From contig NC_079137.1 in assembly GCF_945859705.1 (NCBI RefSeq), positions 82,481,150 to 82,545,149 on the forward strand: a stretch of 64,000 nt of DNA. Reading direction: 5' to 3'. Both the position numbers and the translations under genes were made by a program. Origin of the DNA: Episyrphus balteatus (lineage: Eukaryota > Arthropoda > Insecta > Diptera > Syrphidae). The notes beneath the pieces were generated by a model. That model saw only the letters and a list, made by a program, of their open reading frames with translations. It searched no databases and was not told the DNA's origin. Numbering within the stretch: the stretch's first letter is position 1; the number at the start of each line of letters is the position of its first letter. Below, piece by piece: positions 46,471 to 59,641 of the stretch.

Positions 46471-48166
46471 ATGAAGAGGTTCCTGTTTTTAGTGGTGAAT
46501 TGTATATTCTGGATTGAGAATACCTCCGGCCATGATAAATCATACATAGGTTAGTCAATTTGTTTTTGAATTGAAATTAATTAATTGATTATTTGATTTT
46601 AAGATTTGTTAGATAGCCGGAGTACGTACGATTTAAACTTGGATTTAGAAGAAAAAGATGACTCAAGATTCAAGCGACAAGCCGTGTTTCAAAACGTAAT
46701 TACCTAGATTTATTTAAATTAAAGTTATTGCATGTTTACTTACTTTTTTTCTTACCGAACAAAGGTAGAAAAAAAAAGAAAACCCCTAATTTTTGGCCTA
46801 AAAAATAATTAATTTAAATTGAAAATGATTAATTCTAGCCGGATACAAAATATTCAGCATGCAAGGGTCCCACTGGACAGCCTGGACATTGCACCCATAT
46901 AATGTATTGCCGAATGCCGGAGCTAAAAAACGATATATGGAGGATTGTCGATCAACTATGTATCATTGAGAAAACGTTAGTATAAATATTTTTGTTCTTT
47001 TTTGGGATTTGATATATTTTCCCCAAGCCACACATTTTTTTTGCAAAACACTGATAAGAATATTTAAAAGCCAAGGAATTTTTTGGCGGTATAACTTTTT
47101 GCTTAAAAGTGGGTTGGTGTTTTGTTGTACGATAAGAAACATGTTTATTGGATTACTCATTTCATTAGTTTTCATATTAACTGACACTATTTTTGTTTTA
47201 TTGTTAACCTTCTACATAAATGGACATTATTTAAACATAATTAGAAAGTGATGTAATTATTATTCTGACCTTTTTTTTATCGTCTACAGTTCCATTGGTA
47301 TTTGTTGTCCTGACAACTATCGTTCCGGATTGAATTCAATTTCTGTCCCAGAAATAATAACAAACATCAATGATAATCGCCTTAGTGGAGACCCAAGAAT
47401 CGTTAATAGACCTGAAGAACGAGGTTGTGGTATAACTACAAAACAATTTCCTCGAATAGCTGGTGGAAGACCGGCCGAGCCCGATGAATGGCCATGGATG
47501 GCAGCAATTCTTCGTGATCGTCTACCACATGTTCACTGCGGTGGAGTGTTAGTCACTAATAGGCATGTACTTACAGCAGCACATTGCGTATATAATGTTT
47601 TAAAAGACGATATATTTGTTCGTTTGGGCGAGTACGATTTTCAGCTATTCAATGAAACACGATCTAGAGACTTTCGTGTTAGCAGCATGATACATCATGT
47701 AGATTTTGATGCACAAACTTATCAAAACGATATTGCTTTAGTTAAAGTCGACCGACCAACGCTGTTCAATACGTATATTTGGCCAATATGCATACCACCC
47801 ATCGGAGAGAACTGGGAAGGCTGGAATGCCATTGTAACGGGCTGGGGTACTCTATTTTTCAGTGGACCACATTCTAAGATTTTGATGGAAGTGACCGTAC
47901 CTGTTTGGAAACATAGTGTGTGCGAAAAGTTGTTTGTTGAACGTGTTGATGATACTTTATTGTGTGCTGGAGCTGTTGAGGGCGGTCGTGATTCATGTCA
48001 AGGTGATAGTGGTGGTCCATTGATGGCTCAACTACCGAATCGTCGTTGGATTGTAATAGGTCTTGTTTCATGGGGATTGCGCTGTGGTGAACGAAATCGT
48101 CCTGGATTATACACACGTGTTGACAAATATCTACCGTGGATTCTGGAAAATTCTCTTGATCCCTGA
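46471..48166 (+). CDS. secreted CLIP-domain serine protease (trypsin-like)
   Basis: CLIP proteases act in extracellular cascades such as clotting, melanisation and Toll activation. Exons 46471-46549, 46604-46695, 46839-46975 and 47290-48166 join in phase to 394 residues. A hydrophobic signal (MKRFLFLVVNCIFWIENTSG) is followed by a linker with a possible basic cleavage site (RFKR). The CLIP domain has six cysteines spanning exons 3 and 4 (last pair GICCPD). A variable linker leads to the protease domain, with activation site at PRIAGG. The triad is His in TAAHC, Asp in NDIAL and Ser in GDSGGP. The Asp at the start of DSCQGDSGGP predicts cleavage after Arg/Lys. It looks catalytically competent and is proclotting-enzyme-like, but the one-to-one orthologue is not clear. 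It ends 154 bp from the convergent Lon stop. Confidence 0.93.
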
Positions 48167-48320
48167 TTTTTTTTTAAATATTTTTGTACATGTCTTACAT
48201 CAATTAAAGTCTTTCTTCAGTAATTTTTTTTAAATATATTTTTTTTTCATTCACTCGATCTAGCAAGTAAATAATAAACCAACATTACCTATACAACTAA
48301 AAAAAATATCAACATTAAGT

Positions 48321-51300
48321 CTAAGCGGGCGGCGCAAATGCAATTTTATAAACATCATCATAGTTCGCCGCAAAGTGGACTTCTAGTCCATCGGTTATAT
48401 AACTAGGCAATTCGGCGAAATCTTTCTTGTTTTCCTCCGGTAAAATAATACAGGTTACACCACTTCGTTTTGCCTTCAAGAAATTATTTAAAAGAAAAGT
48501 GTGAGAAATGTAATTTGAACATGAAAATAAATTTTTAGAAACATACTGCTATAGTTTTCTCTTTAATTCCTCCTACAGGTAGGACTTTGCCTTTAAGAGA
48601 TACCTCTCCAGTCATGGCAATATTTTGTCGCACTGGCTGCTTATTTGCTAATGACATTAGTGCTGTGACTATTGTTATACCTGCACTTGGGCCATCTTTT
48701 GGTGTTGCACCCTCAGGAACATGGAGATGAATGTGACTAGCAAAACAGTCTTTTTATTAAAAATGAAAAGTTGTTATTGTAAGTGCTTACCTCTTTTCTA
48801 AGAATGTATTGTCTTTGTTTATGCTTCGTAAATAATTTCTCGCAACTGTTAACGCAATTTGAGCAGATTCTTTCATCACATCGCCAAGATGACCTGTAAG
48901 ATGAAGTGAACCAGCTCCTGTACTACCATCTCTACTTTGTTCGTTAATTTTTCTTTGTGCAGTCTCTATATACAAGGATGATCCTCCCATGGCTGTCCAT
49001 GCTAGGCCCATAACTACACCTTCAGGGGTTTCGTTATACATTCTCTCCTGAGAAAATACTGGTTTGCCAAGGAACACAGTGAGATTGTCATTCTTTACTT
49101 CTAAGCTCTCTGCTTCTTTTTTAACTATTTTGAAAGCAACTTTACGAACTACCTGCAATGAAATTTTTTTTTTAAATAATATGCGTGGACAGTAAGAGCG
49201 TTAGAAGGAAAGGGAATGTGTTGAAATAAATTGACGTTGCATATTAGTTTTGACTTTCTGAGCATTAAAATGGGAAGTATTTATAATTTACAAAAGTTAG
49301 ATGCTTGCTTAAGTACACTAACACAACTCTTAACCTAAACTGAGTTTGAGATGTGTAAAGGAAAAATGAAATGTTAATCGTATATTAAACTAACCTTTTC
49401 TATATGTTTTTGAAGGTTTCTCACACCCGATTCTCGACAGTAGCTTCTGATAAGTGTGTTAAGAGCTTCTTCGGTGATTTTAACTTGATTTTCATTAAGA
49501 CCACATTCTTTCATTGCTGTTGGAATGAGATATTGTCTTGCTATTGCCACCTTTTCTTCCGCAACGTATCCTTGAAATTAAATATTGGATGAAATAATTT
49601 TTAATTTTATTTTTTAAATTCATATTTACCTGACATTTCAATCATTTCCATTCGATCACGCAATGGCTCGGGGATAGTATCAGTCACATTGGCTGTACAA
49701 ATGAATAAAACACGAGACAAATCTACTGGAACATCTAAGTAATGATCTAGGAAATTGGCATTTTGTTCAGGATCAAGAAGTTCCAACAGAGCTGAACTTG
49801 GATCTCCTTGGTAGCCCCTAAAACAAATAAATTAAAATCTCCTCGAGTTGTTTTCATACAAAAGCATACTTTCCAATTTTGTCCACTTCATCAATAAGGA
49901 CCAATGGATTTTCAGTTTTTGTTTTTTTAAGACACTGAATAAGTTTTCCAGGCATTGCACCAACATAAGTACGCCTATGACCCTTGATTTCAGCTACATC
50001 AGTCATACCACCAACGCTAAATCTAAAATATTCACGATTCAGAGCTCTTGCAATCGATCTGGCTGCAAAATTTATATAAGAGTTTTCTCTAAGTTCAATG
50101 AGATGGATTTAAGAAACAACATACCTATACTTGTTTTACCAACTCCAGGAGGGCCATGGAAGCAAAGGATTTTACCCTGAGTGCTGCCTTTAAGTTGACT
50201 AACAGCTATAAATTCTAAGATTCGCTTCTTAATGTCCTCCATTCCATAGTGATCTTCATCAAGAATTGTTGTGGCCTGGTCTAGGCTTAAGTTTTCTTCA
50301 CTTAATACACCCCATGGCAGTGTAGTGAGCCAATCTAAATAGTTTCGTGTAACGCTAGAATTGGTAAAGTTATAAAATTTATTATTTTCAGTTGATGAAG
50401 CACTATTTTTGTCAAGACTTACTTAAATTCAGAGCTGTGACTTTCAAGAAAGTTTAACTTGTTAAGTTCTTCATCAATAACAGTCATCACGTTCTCAGGT
50501 ACCAATTTGTCTTTGAGTTTTTCTCTATATTTCTCTCCAATGGCGTCCTTATCGTCTTTCTCTATGCCGAGCTCTTTCTTTATCACTTTAAGTTGCTCCT
50601 GAAGAATATACTTTCGATGTTGTTGTTTTACTTTTTCTTCGACCTCTCGTCCAATTTTCTGTTGCAACTTTGAGAGCTCAAGTTCTTTTTTCAAAAGTGC
50701 TAAAGCTAATAAAAGTCTTTTGGGAATCTGAAGGAAATATGGTTAAAGTAAATTTTACAATTTCAGTAATTTGTATTTGATTTTTGCATACATCCATTTC
50801 TTCCATGATCTTTTGCAATTCTTCAGGATCAGCGGCTGATAAAGATGCTCCCAAATCACAAAGATACACGGGGTTGTCTACGACACGTTGGTTTTGATGT
50901 AACATTTGCTGCAAACTCTCTCTTTGAAAGCAAAAATATATGAGAAAATCATTTTCAAATAAGGTTATAAAGTGGTTTGCAAAAATCGAATTTAATTCTT
51001 AAAACGACATAATGGGTGGTATGTAGAAAGATCTATCTCAATCTCAAGACAATGAGATCTGAGCTCCAAATAAAGAGCTAAAACAAAGTATCAAGGCAAT
51101 TCATTAATCAAAACGATTTCTTAAAACAATTTCTTTAATTTTTTTTTAATTAAAAAATTGATATTTTTCAAATATTTTCATAGATTTGAATTAAAACTTT
51201 GTATTACGCTTTCGTACACAAATCGCGTTAGTAAATTACAAGAAAGTCAATAATCAAGAATACGGTTCTCTGACAGGTACCGTTTATAACGGTTCAAAAA

Positions 51301-53188
51301 ATAAATTTTTGTTTTAAAAATTATGATCTAATGGGCGACAATACGCGTATTTTTATTAAAATAAACATCGTTTTTGAGAAAAACAACTTTTTTCATTTTG
51401 GTCAAATATACGTTATTTTGATCCTTAGAAAACAAAATCAATTCACAATTTTTTAGCAACTTCAGCAACAAACAAATCGTATAGAAACATCATTCTGGTA
51501 TTGACAAACGACCAAATCATCGCTATTTTGAAGGAAATAATTTGTTAAGGTCTCAACTTGGGTAAAGGTAAACCTATAAAGGATTTTATAATATTCTGTT
51601 GACTCAAAGTGAGCAAAAATATTTATATTTTTAGCCAATGTTAATGCTGAGACAGCAAATTTTGACAAAAGCTCAAAATAATGAGATTTGAAATCTCTCA
51701 AATGAAATAGATCTCTAAAATCAGATCGAAATCATTTCTATGGGATTTGTCCCAAAACAATTTTTCATAAAAATGCTGGCAAAAGCTCAAAATAATGAGA
51801 TTTGAAATCTCTCAAATGAAATAGATCTCTAACATCAGATCGAAATCATTTCTATTGGATTTGTCCCAAAACAATTTTGCATACAAATGCTGACAAAAGC
51901 TCAAAATAATGAGACTTGAAACAAATCATTTCGTATACCACCCAATGGCATGTCAAAAACTGTTCAAGTTTTTGCTTGTATATACCAATTAAACAGGTAG
52001 ATTAAAACAAACCACCCAAATAATTTTTCAACAAAAGAAAAGATCTCAAACAAACCTATACAATGGATTCATGGTGATGATATCGCGAATAGTTTTAATA
52101 ACTTCCTGAGTAAGTGCCTTAACTTCTTCGGTTTGCGTATATGGTTCATGTTTAACATTCTCAACTTCAACCATCAGAACAGGCTGCTTAGCGGGTGGAA
52201 GTTCTCCGGCGGCGGTATCTTTATCAGCAGTCGAAACATGGTTCAACGACGAAAGTGGCACCTTTGGTGATGGCGGCGGCGTCGTTTGGACAACAGTTTC
52301 CGGCCGATTGGTCTTATTATTTCGCACAGTGCGAGGTTTTCGTTTTCGTCGATCATTATCTGTTTCATCAACTGAGACGTTCATTTTAACATTAAACATC
52401 GGATAATGTATAGTCATTTTTTCTAAATTTCAAATTAACATACAACACTTATGTAGTGAGGATTAACTTAACAAAATACCACCGTCTTCCTCCTAGAAAC
52501 AATGACAAACTTCGATTAAACAAACCTTTTGGCTCTTGTGTAAGATCCTCCATCATTTGTCCGGTGATTCTAATTCTGCGATGAGCAACAACTACTATAC
52601 GCAATTTGTCGCCCAAGTCTTGTAATTCCTGGATTTGTGCAAATGTACCGAACCTATAAACATCGTCCAAATTCTCAACCAATTCGTTTTCATTTTCGCT
52701 GTCCTTTTTCATGAAAACACCAACATACGGTTGATTTAATCGAACTTTTCTTCTTATCAAATCAATAACCATTGGATTTGATACCTTGAATAAGTTTGAA
52801 TGGGATTATTACAACATTTTTCTAGAACATTCAAAAGAAGAAGAGTTAAACTTACTTCCAGAATTTTCATGAATCTTGGAAAGACTGGATTTCTGCGTGT
52901 TGCAAGTAATGGAACATGTGGCCAGACTTCTGGAACTGCCACTGTCGCTGGCAATTGTGGATCTTTATTGACCACATATCCATTGGCTTCGTCAATTTCA
53001 TCATCATTTTTCTTTGCACTGCAAAAATTTTTCGAACACAAAATAGTGAGGTTTCGTGATGAGTGGTTAAGGAATTGTGTTTGTGAGGGTTTGTGGATAA
53101 GTTGCCTGGTGGCAATTGCTGAACGATTTTGGGTAATTAAAGCTAAACTTCGAGAAATTGTGCGATATTTTGCAATTCGCGATAACAT
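48321..53188 (-). CDS. Lon: mitochondrial Lon protease homologue
   Basis: Lon is the ATP-dependent matrix protease that degrades oxidised and regulatory proteins and binds mtDNA. Twelve exons (52856-53188, 52526-52784, 52056-52371, 50792-50921, 50423-50727, 50125-50354, 49870-50062, 49630-49817, 49395-49570, 48791-49152, 48547-48736, 48321-48473) join in phase to 944 residues. The N-terminus is Arg/Ser-rich without acidic residues, as in a mitochondrial presequence. The substrate domain begins PRFMKILEVSNPMVIDLIRR. The AAA module has Walker A GPPGVGKT, Walker B LVLIDEVDK and the sensor region FICTANVTDTIPEPLRDRME. The protease domain has the Ser-Lys dyad (DGPSAG; Lys in GGIKEKT). No lesion was seen. 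The long third intron holds a MITE. Confidence 0.97.
51014..51943. mobile_element. 930-bp MITE in a Lon intron, with internal tandem repeats
   Basis: Ends GGGTGGTAT and its inverted complement ATACCACCC, flanked by AAT on both sides (51011-51013 and 51944-51946). A unit of about 125 bp, beginning GACAAAAGCTCAAAATAATGAG, is repeated two to three times at about 51660-51925. A GGG start and a 3-bp duplication fit the PIF/Harbinger-derived class. Confidence 0.75.
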
Positions 53189-53924
53189 TTTGTATTTAAT
53201 TTAATAAATTGTAAAACAACGGACAACCTCAACGAAGAGAGAACAGGAGAATTTTTTTGGTTATGGGGGTTTGGAATTGAAGTGTCAAATTTTTTTTCAA
53301 AGTGACAAGTAAAAGTACAGTGTGTCTCAAAAGAAATTGTTCATTTGTAGTTGCGTTTGGCGAGAAATCGCAAAGCGTTTTTAGCTGTACAATACGCTGC
53401 GCGACAAAAGTCAACTAGAACCCTATTTTTTCTAATATGGAGGTTTTACAGCTGAAACGGACAAATTAAAAAAAAGAACAAAAAAAATCAAATTAATCAA
53501 ATTTAGTGACAAAATCTGCTAAAGGTTTGACTCTACTAACGTCTTTCATTAGTTTGATCCAAAAGTATTTCGATTCAAATTGTCTTTTGTTCGAAAAAAT
53601 ATTCACCATAAGATTCAATGGAAACGTAAACTTTAACTCGTTATATCTCCGAATTCACTTTTTGTGACTTGGTTCACTTCAGCTGTTAACCCTCCAGATG
53701 GGACTGCAACTTAAATCAAATCAAGTCAACTTAAGGCGCTCAAACACCGGAAAAGTGTAAGGTTGCGATACGTTTAACAGTACATAATTGTGTAGCAATA
53801 TACCCATTGCTTTTTGTATACTTTTAAATCTAAATTAGTTTTTATAATTTTCTCGCTTTTTATATTAAAAATTTTTTAGCTGTAGTTTTATTTCTTTCAT
53901 AATTTTAATTTCTCATTTGTACAT
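53189..53924. other. Lon upstream spacer, no other gene
   Basis: Contains the Lon promoter and AT-rich sequence with no recognisable features. Confidence 0.5.
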
Positions 53925-54965
53925 TAGGTGTGTTTTTTTGTTTATCTATATAGATTTTGTGCAAAAAAACGACATCGAGATTTTTGAAATCAAAACAATT
54001 TACGTGTTAAAAACAACAAAAACTTTATCTGTATAGATTTTTGAAAAATCCAGATAATTATCCAGATTTTACTTTCTCTCGATAAAAACAGTAGTGCCAA
54101 GGTAATTTAATTGTTGTGTTCATACAGAAATATCTGAAAATATTAACAAAAAAAAAGCGGAGATAAAACGAGGTTTGAAAAAAACTCTCATAGAAAAAAA
54201 TAATCAAAAATTTGTTTGACATGGTTGCATTGAAATGTTAATATCTCGAGATATACGCAATGCACTTTTCAGATAAAAGTCTTAAATGGATCCTGATAAG
54301 ATTGTTGAACAGAAATTAATATAAAATTAAAAAAGTTTTTTCGAAAAATTAGAAATAAAAATAAAAAAGTTTTCACATTTGATTTTTAAAAAATCGAAAA
54401 AAATTCAATATGGCTACCTTCAAACGCTTATAACACAAGAACGACGCAACTAATGTTAATGGTCATGGTCTTAAAATGTAGCTAAGAATATACAGATCAT
54501 TTTTGGTTTTTTGTGAAAAAAAAAAATTTTTGAATCCAACATGGATGGCATGGCCATATGAAAATTTTTGTTTGCATCCAACATGGATGTAATGGCCTTT
54601 CCACTACGGAGTTAAAATAAAAAAAAAACAAGCAACAACAACAGCTAATAGCTGTGTTTTTTTGTTTATCTATATAGATTTTGTGCAAAAAAACGACATC
54701 GAGATTTTTGAAATCCATGCAAACGTTTGGCACCACTGTACATATACTTTGGCAGCTTTCTGTCAAAAATGTTGCTTTTGTTTTTTTTTTTATTTTAACT
54801 CCGAAGTGGGAAGGCCATTACATCCATGTTGGATGCAAACAAAAATTTTCATGTGGCCATGGCATCCATGTTGGATTCAAAAAATTTTTTTTTCACAAAA
54901 AACCAAAAATTATCTGTATATTCTTAGCTACATTTTAAGACCATGGCCATTAACATTAATTCTTA
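53925..54965. repeat. GTTTATC-family dispersed repeat, inverted pair
   Basis: The left part (53925-54450) is the inverted complement of the repeat at 29650-30075. 54480-54650 and 54655-54965 are oppositely oriented copies of the ACATCCATGTTGGATGC segment facing each other, so the block can fold back. No coding capacity. Confidence 0.7.
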
Positions 54966-55660
54966 ACACTTGGTAAGCACCTCTAGATTCTATCAAAATA
55001 TATCTATCACGATTCGTGATCCTGATGAAAAGCAAGATCTCATTATAGTTGTTGTAATACGTGTTAATTAATGATCTATATGGATCAAGTGAGATAATAA
55101 AAAACGGCTATTATTCAAATACAAATACAGTGTGTGTTTGTTTACAGCTTCAAGGAATGACCATGGGGTTCCACACCTGAACGTTTTAGTTGCAGTTTGG
55201 ATTTTTTTTCATATAATTAATCGTAACCATAGCACATATTATACCTTTCCGGAGTGGTCAAGTGTTTTAGGCCGAAAAGCTTCGCCGCACAACAAAAATC
55301 GACTGGTAAAATGAAAAGCCGTCATAAATAAGCCGCGTTTCTTTGGAGGTGGTTTAAGGCATTTTTCATTTTTTTCTCTCCCAAACCAAATGCAACGGAC
55401 AGGATACTTCTCTCGTCGCTCAGCGACCAAAATAGCAGCAATTTCTATACAAACAAATTGTAGTCTCTCGTCGGTGTAATTTATTTTTGCATTCTTTTTA
55501 AGTGTTATGAAAGATATTTGTTTAAAAAATTTAAAATACAAAAATTTATAATGCACATAATAATATGGAATTATTATTTTCGAAAGTGTAAGCTTGTTGC
55601 TAGCCAATGTGTTTTCCTTTATTGATCGCAGTGCGCCAAACGATGCATTCTGTTCAACTC
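54966..55660. other. spacer, no gene seen
   Basis: A 177-codon minus frame (55239-55772) runs through this stretch and into the neighbouring MITE. It shows no domain and is judged to be chance. Confidence 0.5.
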
Positions 55661-55663
55661 TTA

Positions 55664-55885
55664 CGGCCATATTCACTAGTTTAAAAAATACATCTGAATG
55701 GAAAGAAATTGAAATCTCAAAAATAAATCCAAATCCATGATATTCACTATCACACAGACAAAAAATAGTCATTTTTAACTATTTTCATAGTTAAAATCGG
55801 GATAACTATTTTGGATTTGGATTTATTTGACATTTGAAAATTTTACATCCAGATGTATTTTTTAAACTAGTGAATAATATGGCCG
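55664..55885. mobile_element. 222-bp MITE with TTA target duplication
   Basis: Inverted ends CGGCCATATTCACTAGTTTA… and its complement (one 3-bp indel), continuing through TACATCTG into a long mirrored interior. TTA at 55661-55663 and 55886-55888. PIF/Harbinger-type by ends and duplication. Confidence 0.8.
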
Positions 55886-56285
55886 TTATGAGAGCTTCAT
55901 AATCAACGCCGACGCGACAAAAAAGTGCTGCGTTTTTAATAAAACAAAAAGCGACGCTAGCGTTTTTGTCGCTGGCTCTGCCAAAATTCCGCGTTGGCCT
56001 GGCAACTCCAAAAGTATAAATCAAACAGATCTTATTTTCATTTTGCAAATGTCAAATTTTGACAAACAAATAAAATCAACAAAAATAATTTTCCATCACT
56101 AGAAGAAAATTTCTTTAAAAAAAACACCCTAAAAATTGTTTAATAATTTTGTAAACAAACTATATAATTCAACTGCTTAAATGTATCTAGCAGGATACAT
56201 ACGAAAAAGAAATTGTACTTACCATAAAATATACCAACAAAAAAAAAAAGATAAAACAATCTAATAAGACTAATTTGCAGGTTTC

Positions 56286-56588
56286 ATGACTGACGACGAA
56301 TTGAAGCAGTGGCAACGTAATGCCATCGTTTGGTGTGAATTTGATAATTTCTTAAACAGCATTATTGACGGCAACCTTCCCGACAATGTCTCGGAAATTC
56401 TTGAAGAATCTGCCATCAATATGGCCATTGAATCGCACGGCATTCAACGAAGACCCAACAGAGTAGTACTCCCAAGTGTTCAAACAATAGGACCTGCAAA
56501 TATCGACGATGATTTCAACTTTTTCGACCAACATGCAATAAGTGCTGCAATAGAATTCCAAGGCTTAGGAATGCCACCTCCGGACTAA
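56286..56588 (+). CDS. unrecognised 100-residue acidic protein
   Basis: An ATG five bases after a splice-acceptor-like TTTGCAG opens a 100-residue frame: MTDDELKQWQRNAIVWCEFD, later NLPDNVSEILEESAINMAIE and DDDFNFFDQHAISAAIEFQG. The composition is acidic and soluble, without signal peptide, membrane segment or zinc ligands. Two similar helical segments (AINMAIESHGI and AISAAIEFQGL) look like an internal repeat. Codon use looks coding, and a 5' non-coding exon probably lies at about 56.0-56.2 kb. Convergent with ARPC4, 240 bp away. Family unknown to me. Confidence 0.65.
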   Translation: MTDDELKQWQRNAIVWCEFDNFLNSIIDGNLPDNVSEILEESAINMAIESHGIQRRPNRVVLPSVQTIGPANIDDDFNFFDQHAISAAIEFQGLGMPPPD

Positions 56589-56827
56589 ATTTAACCCAAT
56601 CTCAAATTAGTTTTTAAGATATTAACATTTAAGAGACTATTTAATGCAATAATTAAAAAAAAGAGAATATTATTTCAGTTCAAATAACAATATTGTATTT
56701 CTCCACGAATTTATAAAAGAAAAAAAAAACGAAGACAGCTACATTTAATACATATAATAGTAAGGGTATCAGTTTTTTAAAGAAATGGAAACATTTATAT
56801 TTTGCAATTGCGTATCAGCAATCTATA

Positions 56828-57334
56828 TTAGAATCGCTTCAAGAATTCCTCCGAGCAAATACGTGCTCGGGCATTAACAGCAAGCTTCATTTCACTTATC
56901 TCCTTATCGATTTCTTCCATAAAATGAATGACAAAATCAACAAGCTTATGTTTGTACATCTGCTCAGTATGGAAGTTGGTGATTAAGAAGCTAATGTCGT
57001 AGCCTTCGATTGGTTTTCTTCGCAAAATCACAAAGCTCTCGGCTCTTCTCATCATAAATCGGGTGAATTTGTGGCAAAGGATTTTCTCGATTTCATCGGC
57101 TTGTTTGACGGCAATGCTAACGCGTACGGAATTGACACTGGTTTCGATTAATACTCGTTCTCTTTCGTTGCGGGAGATAACGACGGGCGTGAGGACAAGC
57201 TCTTTACTGCTACGAACTTCGACTTCGGGTTTGTTGTGGCGTTCGACAACTTGTGATGAGAAATTGGTCAAACACATTGCGGCGGTTAGGGTGTGACGCA
57301 CGGCAGTTAAATATGGTTTTAAAGTTGCAGCCAT
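56828..57334 (-). CDS. Arpc4: Arp2/3 complex subunit 4 (p20-ARC)
   Basis: ARPC4 forms the structural core of the Arp2/3 actin-branching complex with ARPC2. A single uninterrupted frame of 168 residues equals the strongly conserved family length. It starts MAATLKPYLTAVRHTLTAAM and contains SSQVVERHNKPEVEV, NERERVLIETSVNSVRVSIA and the C-terminal EMKLAVNARARICSEEFLKR typical of the family. No intron within the coding region and no lesion. Confidence 0.98.
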   Translation of the reverse strand: MAATLKPYLTAVRHTLTAAMCLTNFSSQVVERHNKPEVEVRSSKELVLTPVVISRNERERVLIETSVNSVRVSIAVKQADEIEKILCHKFTRFMMRRAESFVILRRKPIEGYDISFLITNFHTEQMYKHKLVDFVIHFMEEIDKEISEMKLAVNARARICSEEFLKRF

Positions 57335-59641
57335 TTTTTATGAAATGTTTATATTTTTTAAATAAAAATTATAAAAATTGTTAAATGAGTCACTTGAGTG
57401 TGCCGAAGAAATCAAGAACCAACACCTAAAAAATAGAAAAAAATACTACAAAAACCAAGTAAAAAGTTTGACATTTGTGATTGACATTTTACCAATGGTC
57501 AAGTGGAGCATGTCAGCAAAAGTGTTTGCTGAAAATTGATGGCTGCGTTCAGTACCTCGGAATTGGGACTTGGGAAATTGCTTTCCACGCCATCTAGCAC
57601 TTGGAGCGGAACTCTCAAAATGATATAGATTTTTTCGATTTGACGTTCGATATAATTTTCATAAGAAAAAAGACCTCGAAAAACATTTATTTTATGAATT
57701 AATTTTATATTATATGAATGAGTATCAATGTTATGATTGTAAAATGATTATAATATGTGTTTATATCTAAATCAGGTTCAAATCACAAGAAAACAACAAC
57801 AAAATAATATAGACTAGCCGACCCCGCACTCAAAATTCGAGTGCCAATTGTAACTTTTATTTATGCTCAAATAAGCACACTATATAAATCACTTTATTTA
57901 CTACTAAGAATATGCAACACTTAATTTTATTCGAAATTCGAGAATGTCTTCGAAGGTTCTCGTCTTTGCATTTAGAAGTTTCCACTTCCAGAAGGGAGAG
58001 GGCGTGGTTCAGCACATTTGTTTTTGTTTTTTTCCTTAATTTTTATTTTATTGTTTTTATCTATTTCGGTAAAAAAAAATAAATAAAGTATACATTCTGC
58101 ACATCTAGATAAAATTTCCTATCGTTCGGTATATAATTTATGCCCCTTTGGTTTTTGTGGGCCGCGTATTTTGTACCACAAAATAGGTGTTTGCCGTTTT
58201 ATTATATGATTATGGAGTGCTTGTACCTATTTTCAATACATGGTAACGCGATATGCATTGATAGGGGGCACTCGTGACGCTTATCCACTTTCAATGAGTG
58301 ACGTTAGCCAGCAGCTGTCAAGTGTCAAAGTGCGTTTTCTTTGGTGACAGCCATCAAATAAAAATGCAATGGACTAGGAGCTCATCAAAGTTAGCAATAC
58401 TTGTGTAAAACTAGCGCCCTCTATAAATGCTTCACGTTTGGAATTGGACAGGCTCTCCATTTATAAATTCTTTAGGGAAAATTACACAAGTAAAAATATT
58501 TTGAATACAAATATGGTGCTAGAAAGATTTTTTTTTTCTGAAGTATTTAAAGTAGGGTATCGATGTTTTACTACATCGTTTAACTTTTGCAAAAGAACGA
58601 AAGTAAAAATATTTTTTACCACTAGAATAATTTTTTGTGAAAAAGAGTAAACAAATTGTTTTTTAGACAAAAAAATAACGTTTCTGCATCATTTTTTTAA
58701 GTTTTCCATTCGGAAAAAAAAACTAAAAAAAAAATGTTTGAAAAGTTTCATTTTTAAAGTCATCTATACAAAAGTAAAAATTTTGTATTTCTTTCTAGCG
58801 CTATTTGTTTTTGCAAAAAAACTACAGAAATTGTTTTTTAAACCAAAAAATAAGCTTTCTCCATCATTTTTTTTCATTTTGGGGCTCACTGTCTCAAAAT
58901 GAGTTTGAAAATTTTCACTTTTTGACTTTTTGCAAAAAGTGGCAGTTGTAGTTATACCTTTAATTCAATCAAATTCCACTGTGGAGTTACCTTTCTTAAA
59001 AAAACACCGTTTATTACAAAATTGGGTGTCATCGAACGCCCATCCGATATACTAGAATGCATTTATTGTCAGCTATCGGAAGCAAAAAAGAGTTGCATAT
59101 CCCAAGGCGACTATAAAATATTTTATAGATTTTAATCAGAATTAAATGATTTTGTTCCTGTTGACTAATTTTAAGAATTATGTTAAATATGTGTAAACAT
59201 TTTTTGAAACTTCGTTAGAATATTCTTAAGAGCAGAAAGAAGCCATAAAGCTTCATAGAGATTAGATATGTTTCGAAAACTTTTTAACTTTCAAGGCGCA
59301 AAATATATCAAAGTTCAAAACTACGATTACTATCTCATTCGAATCGTTTGTGAACGACCGTGCTATTTTAGTTTTTTTTTTTTATTTGGATAACGTTTTA
59401 AGGTGCTATGCTAGCTAACGTTCTGCGAAGTTCAAAGTTAACTAAAAATAAAATTTCGAAGATTACAAAAATAACCATTTATCTCTTTATAACCATTTTT
59501 TGAATAGGATAGTTTATTCTGTCCATTTAATCATTCAAATGCATTTTGAATATAAAAGAACAAAACAAAAACAATTTTTAATAGGATATAAAATATATGG
59601 AAGATTAAAATATTATTAATATATACAGTTTGCTTAAACAC
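57335..59641. other. 2.3-kb spacer between Arpc4 and RecQ5, no gene seen
   Basis: AT-rich. Two diverged copies of a unit of roughly 190 bp (about 58590-58710 and 58765-58890, sharing AAATTGTTTTTTA and CATCATTTTTTT) suggest an old duplication. A 70-codon frame at 58438-58650 lies in it and has no domain. Confidence 0.5.

Noticed and set aside
47009..47251. 80-codon hydrophobic frame between CLIP protease exons
   Set aside because: It falls in the intron 46976-47289, has no splice support and is AT-rich.
55239..55772. 177-codon minus-strand frame
   Set aside because: It runs through a MITE arm and spacer with no domain or splice context.
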